28,915 bases of DNA from Halovivax sp. (GCA_007135505.1 SLIS01000140.1:1-28915); one strand, 5' to 3'. Numbered from the stretch's first letter, positions 8,284 to 15,675 are shown. Made by a program: numbers and translations. The notes: generated from the sequence alone by a model not told the origin.

Positions 8284-8858
8284 TGCAGTTGGTTTGGGCC
8301 GGAGAGCATCTCTGGAAGCGATCGAATACGCGCCGGGGCCCCGACGGCCAGCCGGTTCGCGGGAACGTCGTCGGTAACGATCGCACCCGCCCCGACGAAC
8401 GCGTTCTCGCCGATCGTGACTCCCGGCAGGATCGTCGCGTTGGCACCGACGGACGCGCCGTCCTCGATCGTCGGTCCGTCGAGTTCGGCCTCCGCCCGGA
8501 TCGGGTACTCGTCGTTCGTCATGACCGTTCCAGGGCCGACGAAGACGTTCGAACCGATCTCCGTCTCGGTCGGGACGTAGACGTTGGACTGGAGGCTCAC
8601 GTGCGAACCGATCTTCGTGTTCCCGTCGATGACGGTCTTGGTCCCGACGAGGACGTCGTCGCCGATCGTCGTGCCCTCGCGAACGAGCACGTCGTGTCCG
8701 GTTCGAAAGTCACGTCCGATCGTCACGTCGCCGTAGATGACGCTTCCGGACCTGATCGTACTCTCGTCGCCGAGGCGGGTCGGTTCGTCGAAGTCTCCGT
8801 ACCCGATCGTCACGTCGTCGTCGATCGAACACTGCGTTCCCTCCACGACGCGTGTCAT
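8280..8858 (-). CDS. Hexapeptide-repeat (left-handed beta helix) N-acetyltransferase, WbpD type
   Basis: This predicted 192-residue protein consists of imperfect hexapeptide repeats such as VTIGYG, VTIGRD, TTIGDDV, TKIGSHV, TEIGSNVFVG and VTIGENAFVG. They form the left-handed beta helix of trimeric acyl-CoA transferases. The end is typical of sugar acetyltransferases: AGAIVTDDVPANRLAVGAPAR. PGTVMTNDEYP lies in the loop region that carries the active-site residues in WbpD and related enzymes. It probably acetylates the 3-amino group made by the downstream aminotransferase. It is the first gene of the cassette and is preceded by a composite promoter block at 8920-8962. Two cassette joins use ATGA overlaps, and one has a 139-base gap. 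Confidence 0.88.
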   Translation of the reverse strand: MTRVVEGTQCSIDDDVTIGYGDFDEPTRLGDESTIRSGSVIYGDVTIGRDFRTGHDVLVREGTTIGDDVLVGTKTVIDGNTKIGSHVSLQSNVYVPTETEIGSNVFVGPGTVMTNDEYPIRAEAELDGPTIEDGASVGANATILPGVTIGENAFVGAGAIVTDDVPANRLAVGAPARIRSLPEMLSGPNQLQ

Positions 8859-9233
8859 ACCGATTCACCCTTGCGGGATCGTACTGGGTTCGTGTACATC
8901 ATGATCGACTGCACAACTCGATTGCAATCAGGCGTATCCAACCGGTAATACCGCTTTGTTATCCCACTCTTGCAGAGACGGTAGCCGGTTTCTACACGTC
9001 GGAATTCGGCTCGTTCGGTCCGACCCTCACAGGGCCAAATGCGGGCGATATCGGCTGATTCAGCGCCCAACGTTTCGGAATTCCGGTCGGTCACGGGAAG
9101 AAACCGGTACAATCACCTTTCGAAGGGGTAGCAGGCTGATAGTAAAGCCCCTCTCCATCTCAGGGAGAAAGCGTGAGGTATCCGATTCGCACCGTCATCC
9201 CGGAGGCTGGTACGAACGAAGGAGGAGACACGG
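8859..9233. other. Divergent intergenic region, promoter-bearing
   Basis: This 375-base gap separates the sugar cassette (minus) from the DUF7344-like gene (plus). It contains the composite block at 8920-8962. It also contains a plus-strand purine-rich GGAGGAG Shine-Dalgarno sequence at 9221-9227 for the plus gene, and a possible TATA-like GATAGTAAAG near 9137. No coding frame looks real. Confidence 0.5.
8920..8962 (-). promoter_or_regulatory. Composite promoter block of the sugar-nucleotide cassette
   Basis: On the minus strand, ATAACAAA (8962-8955) is followed after nine bases by CCGGTTGGATA (8945-8935). A perfect 10-bp palindrome GATTGCAATC (8929-8920) follows five bases further on. This is the order and orientation seen before the phosphodiesterase at 1263-1313, where the box spacing is 15 bases and the palindrome also has a TGCA core. 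The block ends about 60 bases before the acetyltransferase start. Its function is inferred. Confidence 0.5.
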
Positions 9234-9740
9234 ATGGCTGAAACGGAACTCTCCAGAGCGGAGCTGTTCGACGTGTTCAGTAACGCACGGCGTCGGATGG
9301 CGGTCCGATTCCTCACGGAGCGTGACGGCACGTGCGATCTTACTCCGCTCGTCGAGTACGTCGCGGCTCAGGAGAACGGCGTCGACAACGACGAGGTGAC
9401 CCGTGCACAGCGACGACGGGTGTACATCTCGCTCTACCAGACACACTTGCCGATGCTCAACGACCACGATATCATCGAGTGGGAGCCGGAAGCGCATCGC
9501 ATCGAGTTGTTATCCGACGAACGTCGGTTCGAACCGTATCTCGACACCGATCCGAACGGTGGACGGACCTGGTACCGTGCTTACTCCGTCCTGACGCTGG
9601 CTGGTCTGGCTGGACTCGCCACCGTCTTCCTCGCAGCGGGATCGACCGCGACGCTTGCACCACTCCTCGCAATAGTCCTCGCGGGCCTGTTTCTGACCGT
9701 CGCTACCGTGCAGCGACTTTCGAGATCCGGATACTGGTGA
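9234..9740 (+). CDS. DUF7344-like winged-helix protein with two C-terminal membrane helices
   Basis: The predicted protein has 168 residues. The N-terminal part, ELFDVFSNARRRMAVRFL followed by an acidic segment and RRVYISLYQTHLPMLNDHDII (about 10-81), is the winged-helix pattern of the haloarchaeal DUF7344 family. EWEPEAHRIEL forms the wing. Two hydrophobic stretches follow (about 118-136 and 140-158), so the DNA-binding-like domain should face the cytoplasm. A good GGAGGAG Shine-Dalgarno sequence sits seven bases before the ATG. A paralogue lies at 13580-14086. The family is uncharacterised. A regulatory or membrane-sensing role is a guess from the fold. It is divergent from the sugar cassette and may regulate it. 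Confidence 0.8.
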   Translation: MAETELSRAELFDVFSNARRRMAVRFLTERDGTCDLTPLVEYVAAQENGVDNDEVTRAQRRRVYISLYQTHLPMLNDHDIIEWEPEAHRIELLSDERRFEPYLDTDPNGGRTWYRAYSVLTLAGLAGLATVFLAAGSTATLAPLLAIVLAGLFLTVATVQRLSRSGYW

Positions 9741-10341
9741 TTCTCGGTTTCTCGTTGGACCGAGTGGTCAACTGCCGGTCTGACTGGCCGGTGTTTCTCG
9801 AGCCCATCTTTCGAAGGTACGGGTTTCCTCGTCACGACGCCGGTAGTGCTCGTGGTGGCGAAACCCTGGGGTGCGTTCGGACGACCACCGCTGAGCCGGA
9901 CGTGGACGCCTCGTGCACGACCTTGCTACCGTGCCGACTGACGTGACACGGTGAGGCCGTCGGACCGGACCACCCGTTCGCCGCTAGGACTCCGATTTAA
10001 CGCGCTATACCCGAACCGTGCCGTCGTCTTCCCTGATGACCTAAATCCCAGCGAACGATCGTCCGACTGTTCGCCCGGATTGAGTAGTCTAGGAAGCGAG
10101 AAACGCGGGTACAAGCGCGGTGAAGCGGCCGTTCAGGTGGTGTCGATCGTCGGAGAAGACGATTCAATACGGCTCAGTGTGACGCCGGCGCGATCAATCG
10201 CGGAAATGCCGAACTGAACCGGGTGTTTCCGAGAGACGGATGGCACGGGTCGAACACTTGTTGGAATCACACCCTCGGGACGATGATTGGTGAGCGTGGT
10301 CGACGGGCAAACCTTGAAACTGGATGAGGAGGCCGGGTCGA
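9741..10341. other. Intergenic region, nothing recognisable
   Basis: These 601 bases follow the DUF7344-like gene and precede the end of the DUF1616 gene, so they lie between converging genes. The open frames present are short and their translations have no haloarchaeal character. I see no RNA gene, repeat array or clear terminator. It could contain a decayed gene, but nothing in it matches a family I recognise. Confidence 0.45.
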
Positions 10342-11364
10342 TCAGTCGACGATGATCGTTCCGTCGTCGTCCGGGTCCTCGGTGACAGTCATCCAGAAGT
10401 ACAGTGCTTTATCGGCGTTGTCCATCGTCGGTTCTACCGGAACCGCTCCGTCGTCGGTCTCGTACAGCAGAATGACGATCCGAACCGTCTCATTGAGCGC
10501 TGCGGTGGGCTGGATAGCCCGCTCGGCCTGCGTCGACGTGCCACGCTCGAGATCGTATTCGAGTTCGGCCAACGTCGTTCGCTCGAGAACCGTGCCGTCG
10601 TCGACTGATTGCTCCTGAATGACGGCGGTGTAGGTTCTGTCCTCGTCGTGGTTATTCGTCACTTCGACCGAGAGTGGCACGCTCGCGTTCGGCTCGATGG
10701 CGGCGGGTACGGCACCGATTTCGTAGGTCCCGTTTTCGTTCTCTCCGTACACGGCGATTTCGGTGTAGGAGGCGGCAGCGGGCGGTGAGGCGAGTGCGAA
10801 CAGGAGCACGCCTGCGGCCAGGCCGAATGCGGCGATCAGGAGAAGGGCGGACCACGTGTTGCTACGTCTCTCGGTACCGACGAGCCGATCGAACTCGCGA
10901 CGTGGGTGCACGGTGAACCGCTTCTCACGTGGCCGTTGCAGACGTCGCCACGCCCCCAGCTGCATCGCTGCGATCGTCAGCGCGCCGAGTACGTTAGTGG
11001 CGGTACTCGGTTCGAGATCGAGTCCTATCAGGACGATTCCGCCGGCGATCACTGGTAAGAGCGACAGCGAGGTAGCGAACGAGAGCGCGAGCCGTTCGGC
11101 CAGGTCGATCCCCTGAATTCGAAGCAACCGCTCGGACGTCTGCGAGGCGGTTCCCGGTGCGCCCGGGAACAGGATGGCGATTGTTGCGTAGCCGGGCAGT
11201 GCGAAGAGCAGCGGGAGCGCGAAGGCGATCCGGAGGCGACTGCCCGCGGGGAGTGAGGACACCGCGTACCAGCAACAGATCGTCGCTGCCGAACCGAGTA
11301 CGAGGTCTCCGGGGTACGAACGGACGAACCCGAACCGTGAGGAGGTTTCGGTCTCGGAACTCAT
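10342..11364 (-). CDS. DUF1616 family membrane protein
   Basis: The predicted protein has 340 residues. About four membrane helices lie in the first 210 residues: one at DLVLGSAATICCWYAVSSL, then LRIAFALPLLFALPGYATIAILF, LSFATSLSLLPVIAGGIVLIG and, after a basic loop, ALLLIAAFGLAAGVLLFAL. A large C-terminal extracytoplasmic domain with beta-strand character follows (ASYTEIAVYGENENG onward) and ends in an acidic tail. This matches the archaeal DUF1616 family, often found near surface-glycan or S-layer loci but without a known biochemical role. I prefer the ATG at 11364. An in-frame start at 11430 would add 22 polar, basic residues. A TAACAAA box lies 141 bases upstream. Confidence 0.82.
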   Translation of the reverse strand: MSSETETSSRFGFVRSYPGDLVLGSAATICCWYAVSSLPAGSRLRIAFALPLLFALPGYATIAILFPGAPGTASQTSERLLRIQGIDLAERLALSFATSLSLLPVIAGGIVLIGLDLEPSTATNVLGALTIAAMQLGAWRRLQRPREKRFTVHPRREFDRLVGTERRSNTWSALLLIAAFGLAAGVLLFALASPPAAASYTEIAVYGENENGTYEIGAVPAAIEPNASVPLSVEVTNNHDEDRTYTAVIQEQSVDDGTVLERTTLAELEYDLERGTSTQAERAIQPTAALNETVRIVILLYETDDGAVPVEPTMDNADKALYFWMTVTEDPDDDGTIIVD

Positions 11365-11505
11365 CGTGTGCTCCGCCTGGCGTCGCAGTAGGTTCGCCGT
11401 CCGATCGGGAACAGCGATCGACCGTCGCACGACGAACGACTACTCTCGCGTCTCTCGTTCTGAGAAGGGGAGTCCATGCTCGCTTCCGGTACACGGCGCT
11501 GCCAA

Positions 11506-11512
11506 TTTGTTA
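11506..11512 (-). promoter_or_regulatory. TAACAAA box upstream of the DUF1616 gene
   Basis: TAACAAA is read toward the DUF1616 gene, 141 bases before the preferred start. It matches the boxes before the glycan genes. The distance implies a long leader, or else that the box is an activator site rather than a core promoter. Confidence 0.3.
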
Positions 11513-11640
11513 CGACGCTATTACCGGCCACTCACACGTCAGGGCGAGACGGTGGCATCGCTATCGATTGTCCACGTAGCACACGTCACCGAGTTTCGGG
11601 GCCGGTTCGGATCGACCCTGGTACGTATTCGAGCGGCTGC

Positions 11641-11916
11641 TCAAAGGGAGACGTACTGTGACTCCCACTCCTGGCGGTGCTCGATCGACTCCCGGCCGGC
11701 ATCCGTGATCGAGTAGTAGTTCGTTCGCCTGTCGAGCTGACCTTTCTCTACCAGCTCTTTGTTGACAAGTGTATCCAGGTTCGGATAGAGCCGTCCGTGA
11801 TTAATCTCGGAATCGTAGTACTTCTCCACTTCGTCCTTTACCGCTTGTCCGGAGGGCTGGTCCGCCCCAGCGATGACGTACAGCAGGTCCCGTTGAAAGC
11901 CGGTCAGATCATGCAT
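11641..11916 (-). CDS. PadR-family winged-helix transcriptional regulator
   Basis: The predicted protein has 91 residues, the short single-domain PadR size common in haloarchaea. Visible marks are LTGFQRDLLYVIAG at the start, GQAVKDEVEKYYDSEINHGRLYPNLDTLVNKELVEKG spanning the recognition helix (the GRLYP block is the PadR hallmark), and RRTNYYSITDAGRESIE for the wing and final helix. It lacks the long C-terminal dimerisation domain of classical PadR, which is usual for these archaeal forms. It likely binds an inverted repeat in its own or nearby promoters. Its promoter contains the same boxes as the glycan promoters, which makes it a candidate for that regulon. The target is not shown by sequence. 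Confidence 0.9.
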   Translation of the reverse strand: MHDLTGFQRDLLYVIAGADQPSGQAVKDEVEKYYDSEINHGRLYPNLDTLVNKELVEKGQLDRRTNYYSITDAGRESIEHRQEWESQYVSL

Positions 11917-11941
11917 CGTTCAGTCGCGTTGAGCGTTTCAT

Positions 11942-11959
11942 CGGTTGGATAATTGTTAT
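11942..11959 (-). promoter_or_regulatory. Abutted ATAACAAT and TATCCAACCG boxes before the PadR gene
   Basis: On the minus strand, ATAACAAT is followed immediately by TATCCAACCG. The second box is the reverse complement of the CCGGTTGGATA box (ten of eleven bases) that follows ATAACAAA at two glycan promoters. The last base of the pair lies 25 bases before the PadR start, where a haloarchaeal core promoter would fall. Confidence 0.45.
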
Positions 11960-12202
11960 TCACAGCATACGCCCAGTTACGCTCGTTTTCGGCCGTGAGC
12001 GGCCCAATGTGGGTTCAGACGGACATGTCGACCATGCAACCGGTAACCGCCGATTCGAGGCACCTGGGCGGTCGGCAAACACGCGAACCGCACCTGGCCA
12101 CGTTCGATTATCGACGGCGAATCGGCCCGATCGGAATCGGCCGCTTTTCGAGAGGTTCGATCTCCGCTGGGGTCACGTCCGCTGCGCGGTCGACGCGTCG
12201 GA

Positions 12203-12553
12203 TCAGTTCGACGATCGAACGACCGAGACGGACAGGCGCTCGCCGTCGAACGCGATCGACAACTCCGCCACCGTCGCTCGGTAGGCGGTGGTGTGGGAAC
12301 CGCCCGAATCGAATCGGATACACTCCTCGATCAGATCGCTCTCGAGCAAGTCGTTGATACGACGGTACACCGTCGCCGACGAACAGTCGGTGCGCTCGGT
12401 CAGTTCCTTCGCGGTCCGTGGACCGTCCTGGGTCGCGACGAGTATCGTCCGTGAACACTCGTTGCCGAGAACGTCCAGCTGTTCGTTCGGGGAGGCGCTT
12501 AGTTCGGTTGCTCGTTCCGTCTGTTTTCCTGATGGGGTGAATTCACTTGACAT
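12203..12553 (-). CDS. ArsR-like winged-helix regulator
   Basis: The predicted protein has 116 residues. LDVLGNECSRTILVATQDGPRTAKELTERTDCSSATVYRRINDLLESDLIEE (about 27-78) is a typical haloarchaeal winged helix, with SSATVYRRINDLLE as recognition helix. The wing (IRFDSGGSHTTAYRATV) and a short strand that ends RLSVSVVRSS follow. No sensor or metal-binding Cys pair is apparent, since the two Cys residues are far apart. The family is annotated as helix-turn-helix domain proteins in haloarchaea. Its target is unknown. It lies upstream of the PadR gene on the same strand, but the 286-base gap contains the PadR promoter, so the two are probably separate units. Confidence 0.82.
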   Translation of the reverse strand: MSSEFTPSGKQTERATELSASPNEQLDVLGNECSRTILVATQDGPRTAKELTERTDCSSATVYRRINDLLESDLIEECIRFDSGGSHTTAYRATVAELSIAFDGERLSVSVVRSSN

Positions 12554-12709
12554 CGTTACGTCGATCGTGGCTCCGTTCCGGGACGCTTCGACGCCGGGCG
12601 TGGCGCGGGTGAACTGGCGAGACGCGCATCGTCGCGGTGATGAACCATCTACCTCACCAGTTCACGAACGTTGTATTTGATAACGGACCGCGTTCCACGC
12701 CGAAACGTC

Positions 12710-12722
12710 TTAATAAAAAAAG
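12710..12722 (+). promoter_or_regulatory. Strong TATA-like sequence (TTAATAAAAAAAG)
   Basis: This is the longest A/T run I found in the window. On the plus strand its centre is about 23 bases before an ATG at 12736, the spacing expected for a leaderless haloarchaeal transcript. On the minus strand it would read TTTTTTTATTAA, 157 bases before the winged-helix regulator, so a promoter in that direction is also possible. Confidence 0.4.
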
Positions 12723-12735
12723 TAAATTCTGTATT

Positions 12736-12807
12736 ATGGAGGTAAACGGCGAATTTCTCGCCACGAGTGAATCGATACCGTGGAATTCGTCCTCTGGAAT
12801 TGCGTGA
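12736..12807 (+). CDS. Candidate leaderless micro-ORF (23 codons)
   Basis: The ATG lies at the spacing expected for a leaderless start after the TATA-like run. The 23-codon frame reads MEVNGEFLATSESIP and ends WNSSSGIA before TGA. It has acidic residues and no Arg- or Ser-rich noise in its first half, but it is too short for coding statistics. It could be a micro-protein, a leader peptide or chance. I recognise no homologue. Confidence 0.15.
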   Translation: MEVNGEFLATSESIPWNSSSGIA

Positions 12808-13123
12808 AGTGGGGTTGATCGAGTCGAATCGCCGGGTACTCCCGGGCGATCCAGTCCGGTGCGTTCCGTGACGCTTCCGCTCCTTGCCGGCAATGCTGGC
12901 CCTCTCGGGGACGTAAGTTGGGTATACGTCGAGGTCGCCAGTGAACGGTCTGTCGACTTTATCCGGTCTCCGACGCCTGAGTAGCGTGATGCCCGTCCGG
13001 TTCGCTGTCGAGTGTCAGGCCCCGTCGGCCACAGCGTCATCTGCCACCCGGCGCGTTCCCGGACGGGTCACCCGTACCGACGCGGAGACAACGAAGACCG
13101 ACAAACGAACGGTAAGACTTGCT

Positions 13124-13315
13124 ATGGATACGAACTCCCACAACTGGATGCCTATGGAATCGTCGTCGACAGGAACGCGCTGCAGAAAATGCGATACACA
13201 CGTGACCCAACAGTTCGCCCGCGTATTTGGTGACAACGGAGACGTCGTACACGGCTGTCCGGCCTGCACGACCTACCGCGAGATGCAGTCGGGCGATCAC
13301 CTAAGCGGTGAGTGA
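13124..13315 (+). CDS. Small zinc-ribbon protein (DUF7563-like)
   Basis: The predicted protein has 63 residues. It holds two CxxC pairs, Cys20/Cys23 in RCRKC and Cys45/Cys48 in GCPAC, separated by THVTQQFARVFGDNGDVVH. The linker pattern VTxQFxRVFGDN and the ending TYREMQSGDH fit a widespread haloarchaeal family of single zinc ribbons, which I believe is DUF7563, with no known function. The ATG at 13124 is preferred. In-frame Met codons at residues 9 and 11 are alternatives. The frame is open upstream to 12941, but that part is Arg- and Thr-rich noise. It is a stand-alone gene. Confidence 0.78.
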   Translation: MDTNSHNWMPMESSSTGTRCRKCDTHVTQQFARVFGDNGDVVHGCPACTTYREMQSGDHLSGE

Positions 13316-13579
13316 TCGAATCGTCCTCCAACCGGTTCTACACCGTGATCGCTCGATACGTGGAGCCACGCGTCAGGAAACCGCGAAGGACGAACGGTAC
13401 CCGAAAACTGTTTCTCTGCCAGTGTATTTCTGTGTGAATCATTCAACGTTGACTAAATTCACTACGTTAAAGAGTCACCCGGTCGTACCTGTGGGTATTC
13501 ATGGGTGTTGGATTCGATCCGGCCGCCGGACGTGACGTCGGCCAGTACCGGAAGACGAACGAACGGGTGATCCGTGACG

Positions 13580-14086
13580 ATGGTAGACAGCGCTGACGAA
13601 GCGTCCGGTCTCGAAGAGAGCGACATCTTTCACATTCTCGGCAACGACCGCAGACGCGCGATCGTCGTCGAGCTAGCCGCTCGACCGGACACCGTCGAAG
13701 TCTCCACGATCGCAAACGCCGTCGCCGCGAGGGAAGCCGACTCCGAGTCCGACGTTCCCAACAATCTCTACAAGAGCGTCTACGTCTCGCTGCAACAGAC
13801 GCACCTTCCCCAGCTCGAATCGGACGACGTCATCACGTACGATCCGGACGAGAAGACGATCCAGTACGGACCTCAGTTCGAACGCGTGCGCGCGTACCTC
13901 TCCGCGACGCAGAATTCGGACGACCGCCTCGTGGAACTCACGCTTGCGGTCGCCGTGGTCGGGCTGCTGGCGATCGTACTCAGCGGCGTCGGTGTACCGA
14001 TCGTCGACCTGCTGGAACCGATCGTCTGGGGGACGATTTCGTTGCTGGTCGTCGCACTGACCTCGCTGTACCGTCTTCTCGCCTGA
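13580..14086 (+). CDS. DUF7344-like winged-helix protein with two C-terminal membrane helices (paralogue)
   Basis: The predicted protein has 168 residues. It begins with SDIFHILGNDRRRAIVVELAA and continues to NNLYKSVYVSLQQTHLPQLESDDVI. This aligns along its whole length with the product at 9234-9740, including the shared (Y/S)VY(I/V)SLxQTHLPxL stretch. Two membrane helices occupy about 120-138 and 144-165. The ATG at 13580 is preferred over an in-frame GTG two codons earlier. Its end is only 24 bases from the end of the membrane-anchored regulator on the other strand. Function is unknown. The repeated pairing of a winged helix with membrane helices suggests a membrane-tethered DNA-binding or protein-binding module. 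Confidence 0.82.
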   Translation: MVDSADEASGLEESDIFHILGNDRRRAIVVELAARPDTVEVSTIANAVAAREADSESDVPNNLYKSVYVSLQQTHLPQLESDDVITYDPDEKTIQYGPQFERVRAYLSATQNSDDRLVELTLAVAVVGLLAIVLSGVGVPIVDLLEPIVWGTISLLVVALTSLYRLLA

Positions 14087-14110
14087 ACGGCAGGTTCCTC
14101 GCACGCTCGG

Positions 14111-14662
14111 CTACTCGTCGGCTGGGGTTTCCTCGCCCGCATCTGTCTGGAGTTCGGGCCCCGGCGTTCGAGAGGCAGCCGGTTCGTTTCCCGGTCGACA
14201 GATCAGATTCTCCCGACCGAGCCGCAGTTTGATGATCTCCTCGTCGGCCTCGAGGTCGGCGAGGAGGCGACTCACTTTGGCCTTGGACCACTCGACGGAC
14301 TCGACGATCGCTGCCTGTTTCATCCGGCCGCCGTTCGAGTCGACGAGTTCGAGGACGCGTTCACGGTCGGTCAGGATCGAGTGGTCGGCGTGGGAGGATT
14401 GATTCTCGACCGATCGCGACTCCCGTTGGGTTCCGGTCCCCCGAACCAGCAGCAACACCGAGACGACGGCGATGATGGCGATCGCTCCGGTGGCGACGAC
14501 GATCGACTGATCGATGGAACTGACTCGCCCGTACGAAGCCAGCTGTGCGCGTATCGCGACGAACGCGCCCGGTGCTTCGATGCCACTGACCCATCCGAGA
14601 GTACTCGAAGTTTCGCCCGTTGTCCCGGTCGAAGCGGCCAGCTGTCTCCACGTCACGGTCAT
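14111..14662 (-). CDS. Membrane-anchored winged-helix regulator
   Basis: The predicted protein has 183 residues. A short N-terminal polar, probably external, segment is followed by one hydrophobic helix at about 53-74 (SIVVATGAIAIIAVVSVLLL). A polar linker leads to a winged helix at about 96-160, with DRERVLELVDSNGGRMKQAAIVE, WSKAKVSRLLADLEAD as recognition helix and EEIIKLRLGRENLICRPG as wing. The C-terminus is acidic. This is the common haloarchaeal arrangement of a transmembrane helix joined to a MarR-like HTH. Such proteins may sense the cell surface or be released by proteolysis, although neither is demonstrated here. It converges on the DUF7344 paralogue with a 24-base gap. Confidence 0.82.
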   Translation of the reverse strand: MTVTWRQLAASTGTTGETSSTLGWVSGIEAPGAFVAIRAQLASYGRVSSIDQSIVVATGAIAIIAVVSVLLLVRGTGTQRESRSVENQSSHADHSILTDRERVLELVDSNGGRMKQAAIVESVEWSKAKVSRLLADLEADEEIIKLRLGRENLICRPGNEPAASRTPGPELQTDAGEETPADE

Positions 14663-14865
14663 ACTATCACCGTCCGACGAGCGAAGTGGTCGCTGTCACG
14701 CTCGTACAGACAGCATCCGATACTAAAGCACTTTTTCAGCCGCCTGTGTGTTACAGTAACTCGTTGCTTTCTGCGATATTGACCCGTCCAGTGTCCGCCC
14801 TGATAGTGAGAAATGGACCATTGCTATCGACTGTGCGGGTACGAACGGGGACGGATCCGGTCGGC

Positions 14866-15225
14866 TCAGGTACCCGGCACGCCGGCAGCCTCGAATCCGG
14901 TGATTCCGAGGATCGCCAGTACGTAGAGGACCACGAGCACCGACACCCAGGCCAGAATGGTGATCGCAGCGGCCTGCACCCAGCCGCCCGGGTACCGCCA
15001 GTTGACCACCGCGAGGTACGAGAGCAACACCAGCGCGGGGCCGAGCAGCGGAATCCACCCGAAAAAGAATCCGACGACGGCCCAGACCACGGCGCCTACC
15101 AGTGCTGTAACGATCGCGTACGTGTAATCCTCTACGTCGACGATGACTTTCGCGCCGACGTAGATGCCGAGTGCGCCGATCAACAGGCTGATCGCGAACA
15201 CGATGAGGGATTCGACCAGAGTCAT
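14866..15225 (-). CDS. Four-helix membrane protein, function unknown
   Basis: The predicted protein has 119 residues, almost entirely four hydrophobic segments: about 5-26, 36-56, 58-76 and 83-108. The loops carry KVIVDVEDYTY and NWRYPGGW, the latter a likely interfacial turn. There is no signal peptide beyond the first helix. The protein resembles small integral membrane proteins often found singly in haloarchaea. I do not recognise a named family. A possible TATA-like AAAGATAACTAAC (minus strand, near 15257) sits about 30 bases before the ATG. Neighbours give no clue to a role. Confidence 0.75.
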   Translation of the reverse strand: MTLVESLIVFAISLLIGALGIYVGAKVIVDVEDYTYAIVTALVGAVVWAVVGFFFGWIPLLGPALVLLSYLAVVNWRYPGGWVQAAAITILAWVSVLVVLYVLAILGITGFEAAGVPGT

Positions 15226-15449
15226 ACCCCGACTGTAGGCTCGGACGGCGTTAGTTATCTTTCACGTACTCGGATCAGTCTTCCAGACCGGTTTCGGCTC
15301 CGTCATCGACCGGTCGGTGGTGTGTCGGGCGTTTCAAGAAATGAGAATATACCCGCTTTCGGCGCCTCCGACGCTTGAGTCACCACTGGACACGAACGGG
15401 GTGATGGGCCTCCACGTTTGCGTCGACCGCAACCGACTCTGTCGGGCTA

Positions 15450-15468
15450 CGCCGAGGCAGCCTCGGCG
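15450..15468. repeat. Perfect inverted repeat, 8-bp arms with a 3-base loop
   Basis: CGCCGAGG and CCTCGGCG flank CAG. The element lies about 45 bases upstream of the TTTATA box, with no T-tract, so it looks more like an operator or RNA hairpin than a terminator. Confidence 0.6.
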
Positions 15469-15512
15469 AAACGATCGAGTTGCTAGGTCAGTCGATCCTT
15501 ACGTCGGGGACA

Positions 15513-15518
15513 TTTATA
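15513..15518 (+). promoter_or_regulatory. TATA box candidate (TTTATA)
   Basis: This TTTATA matches the haloarchaeal consensus. It would start a transcript near 15540, giving the amidohydrolase an untranslated leader of about 135 bases. A second candidate, CTATTTTGCC near 15647-15656, would instead give a leaderless mRNA starting at the ATG. Confidence 0.4.
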
Positions 15519-15675
15519 CCCCGGTCTCGGTACGGGAGTCACCGTCGGCCACGACACTACCGTCGCCCGAAACCGGTTCGAAAGACATGCCCGTGGCAAC
15601 ATCAGCCCGTAGAAGCAGCCACTCGAGGAGGAGCGTCTCCGAAGCTATTTTGCCGCTGGTACGTAACTCGAACCG

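Larger units (their letters stand above)
12554..13123. other. Intergenic region with the most AT-rich sequence in the window
   Basis: These 570 bases lie between divergent regulator and zinc-ribbon genes. They contain a TATA-like TTAATAAAAAAAG run at 12710-12722 followed by an ATG at 12736, giving a candidate 23-codon ORF. The longer open frames on both strands translate to low-quality sequence and are rejected. A TTTATC near 12957 is a weak alternative promoter for the zinc-ribbon gene. Confidence 0.45.
15226..15675. other. Divergent intergenic region with a hairpin and two promoter candidates
   Basis: These 450 bases lie between the four-helix membrane protein and the amidohydrolase gene. 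They hold a perfect inverted repeat (15450-15468), a canonical TTTATA (15513-15518) and a weaker CTATTTTGCC about 25 bases before the amidohydrolase ATG. No coding frame is convincing. Confidence 0.5.

Noticed and set aside
12654..13040. 128-residue minus-strand open frame in the empty region
   Set aside because: The translation has no fold pattern, atypical composition and no start signal. It spans the AT-rich promoter-like run.
14732..14736. TTTTT tract as a terminator
   Set aside because: It is a plus-strand T-tract of only five, with no plus-strand gene ending nearby and no stem before it.
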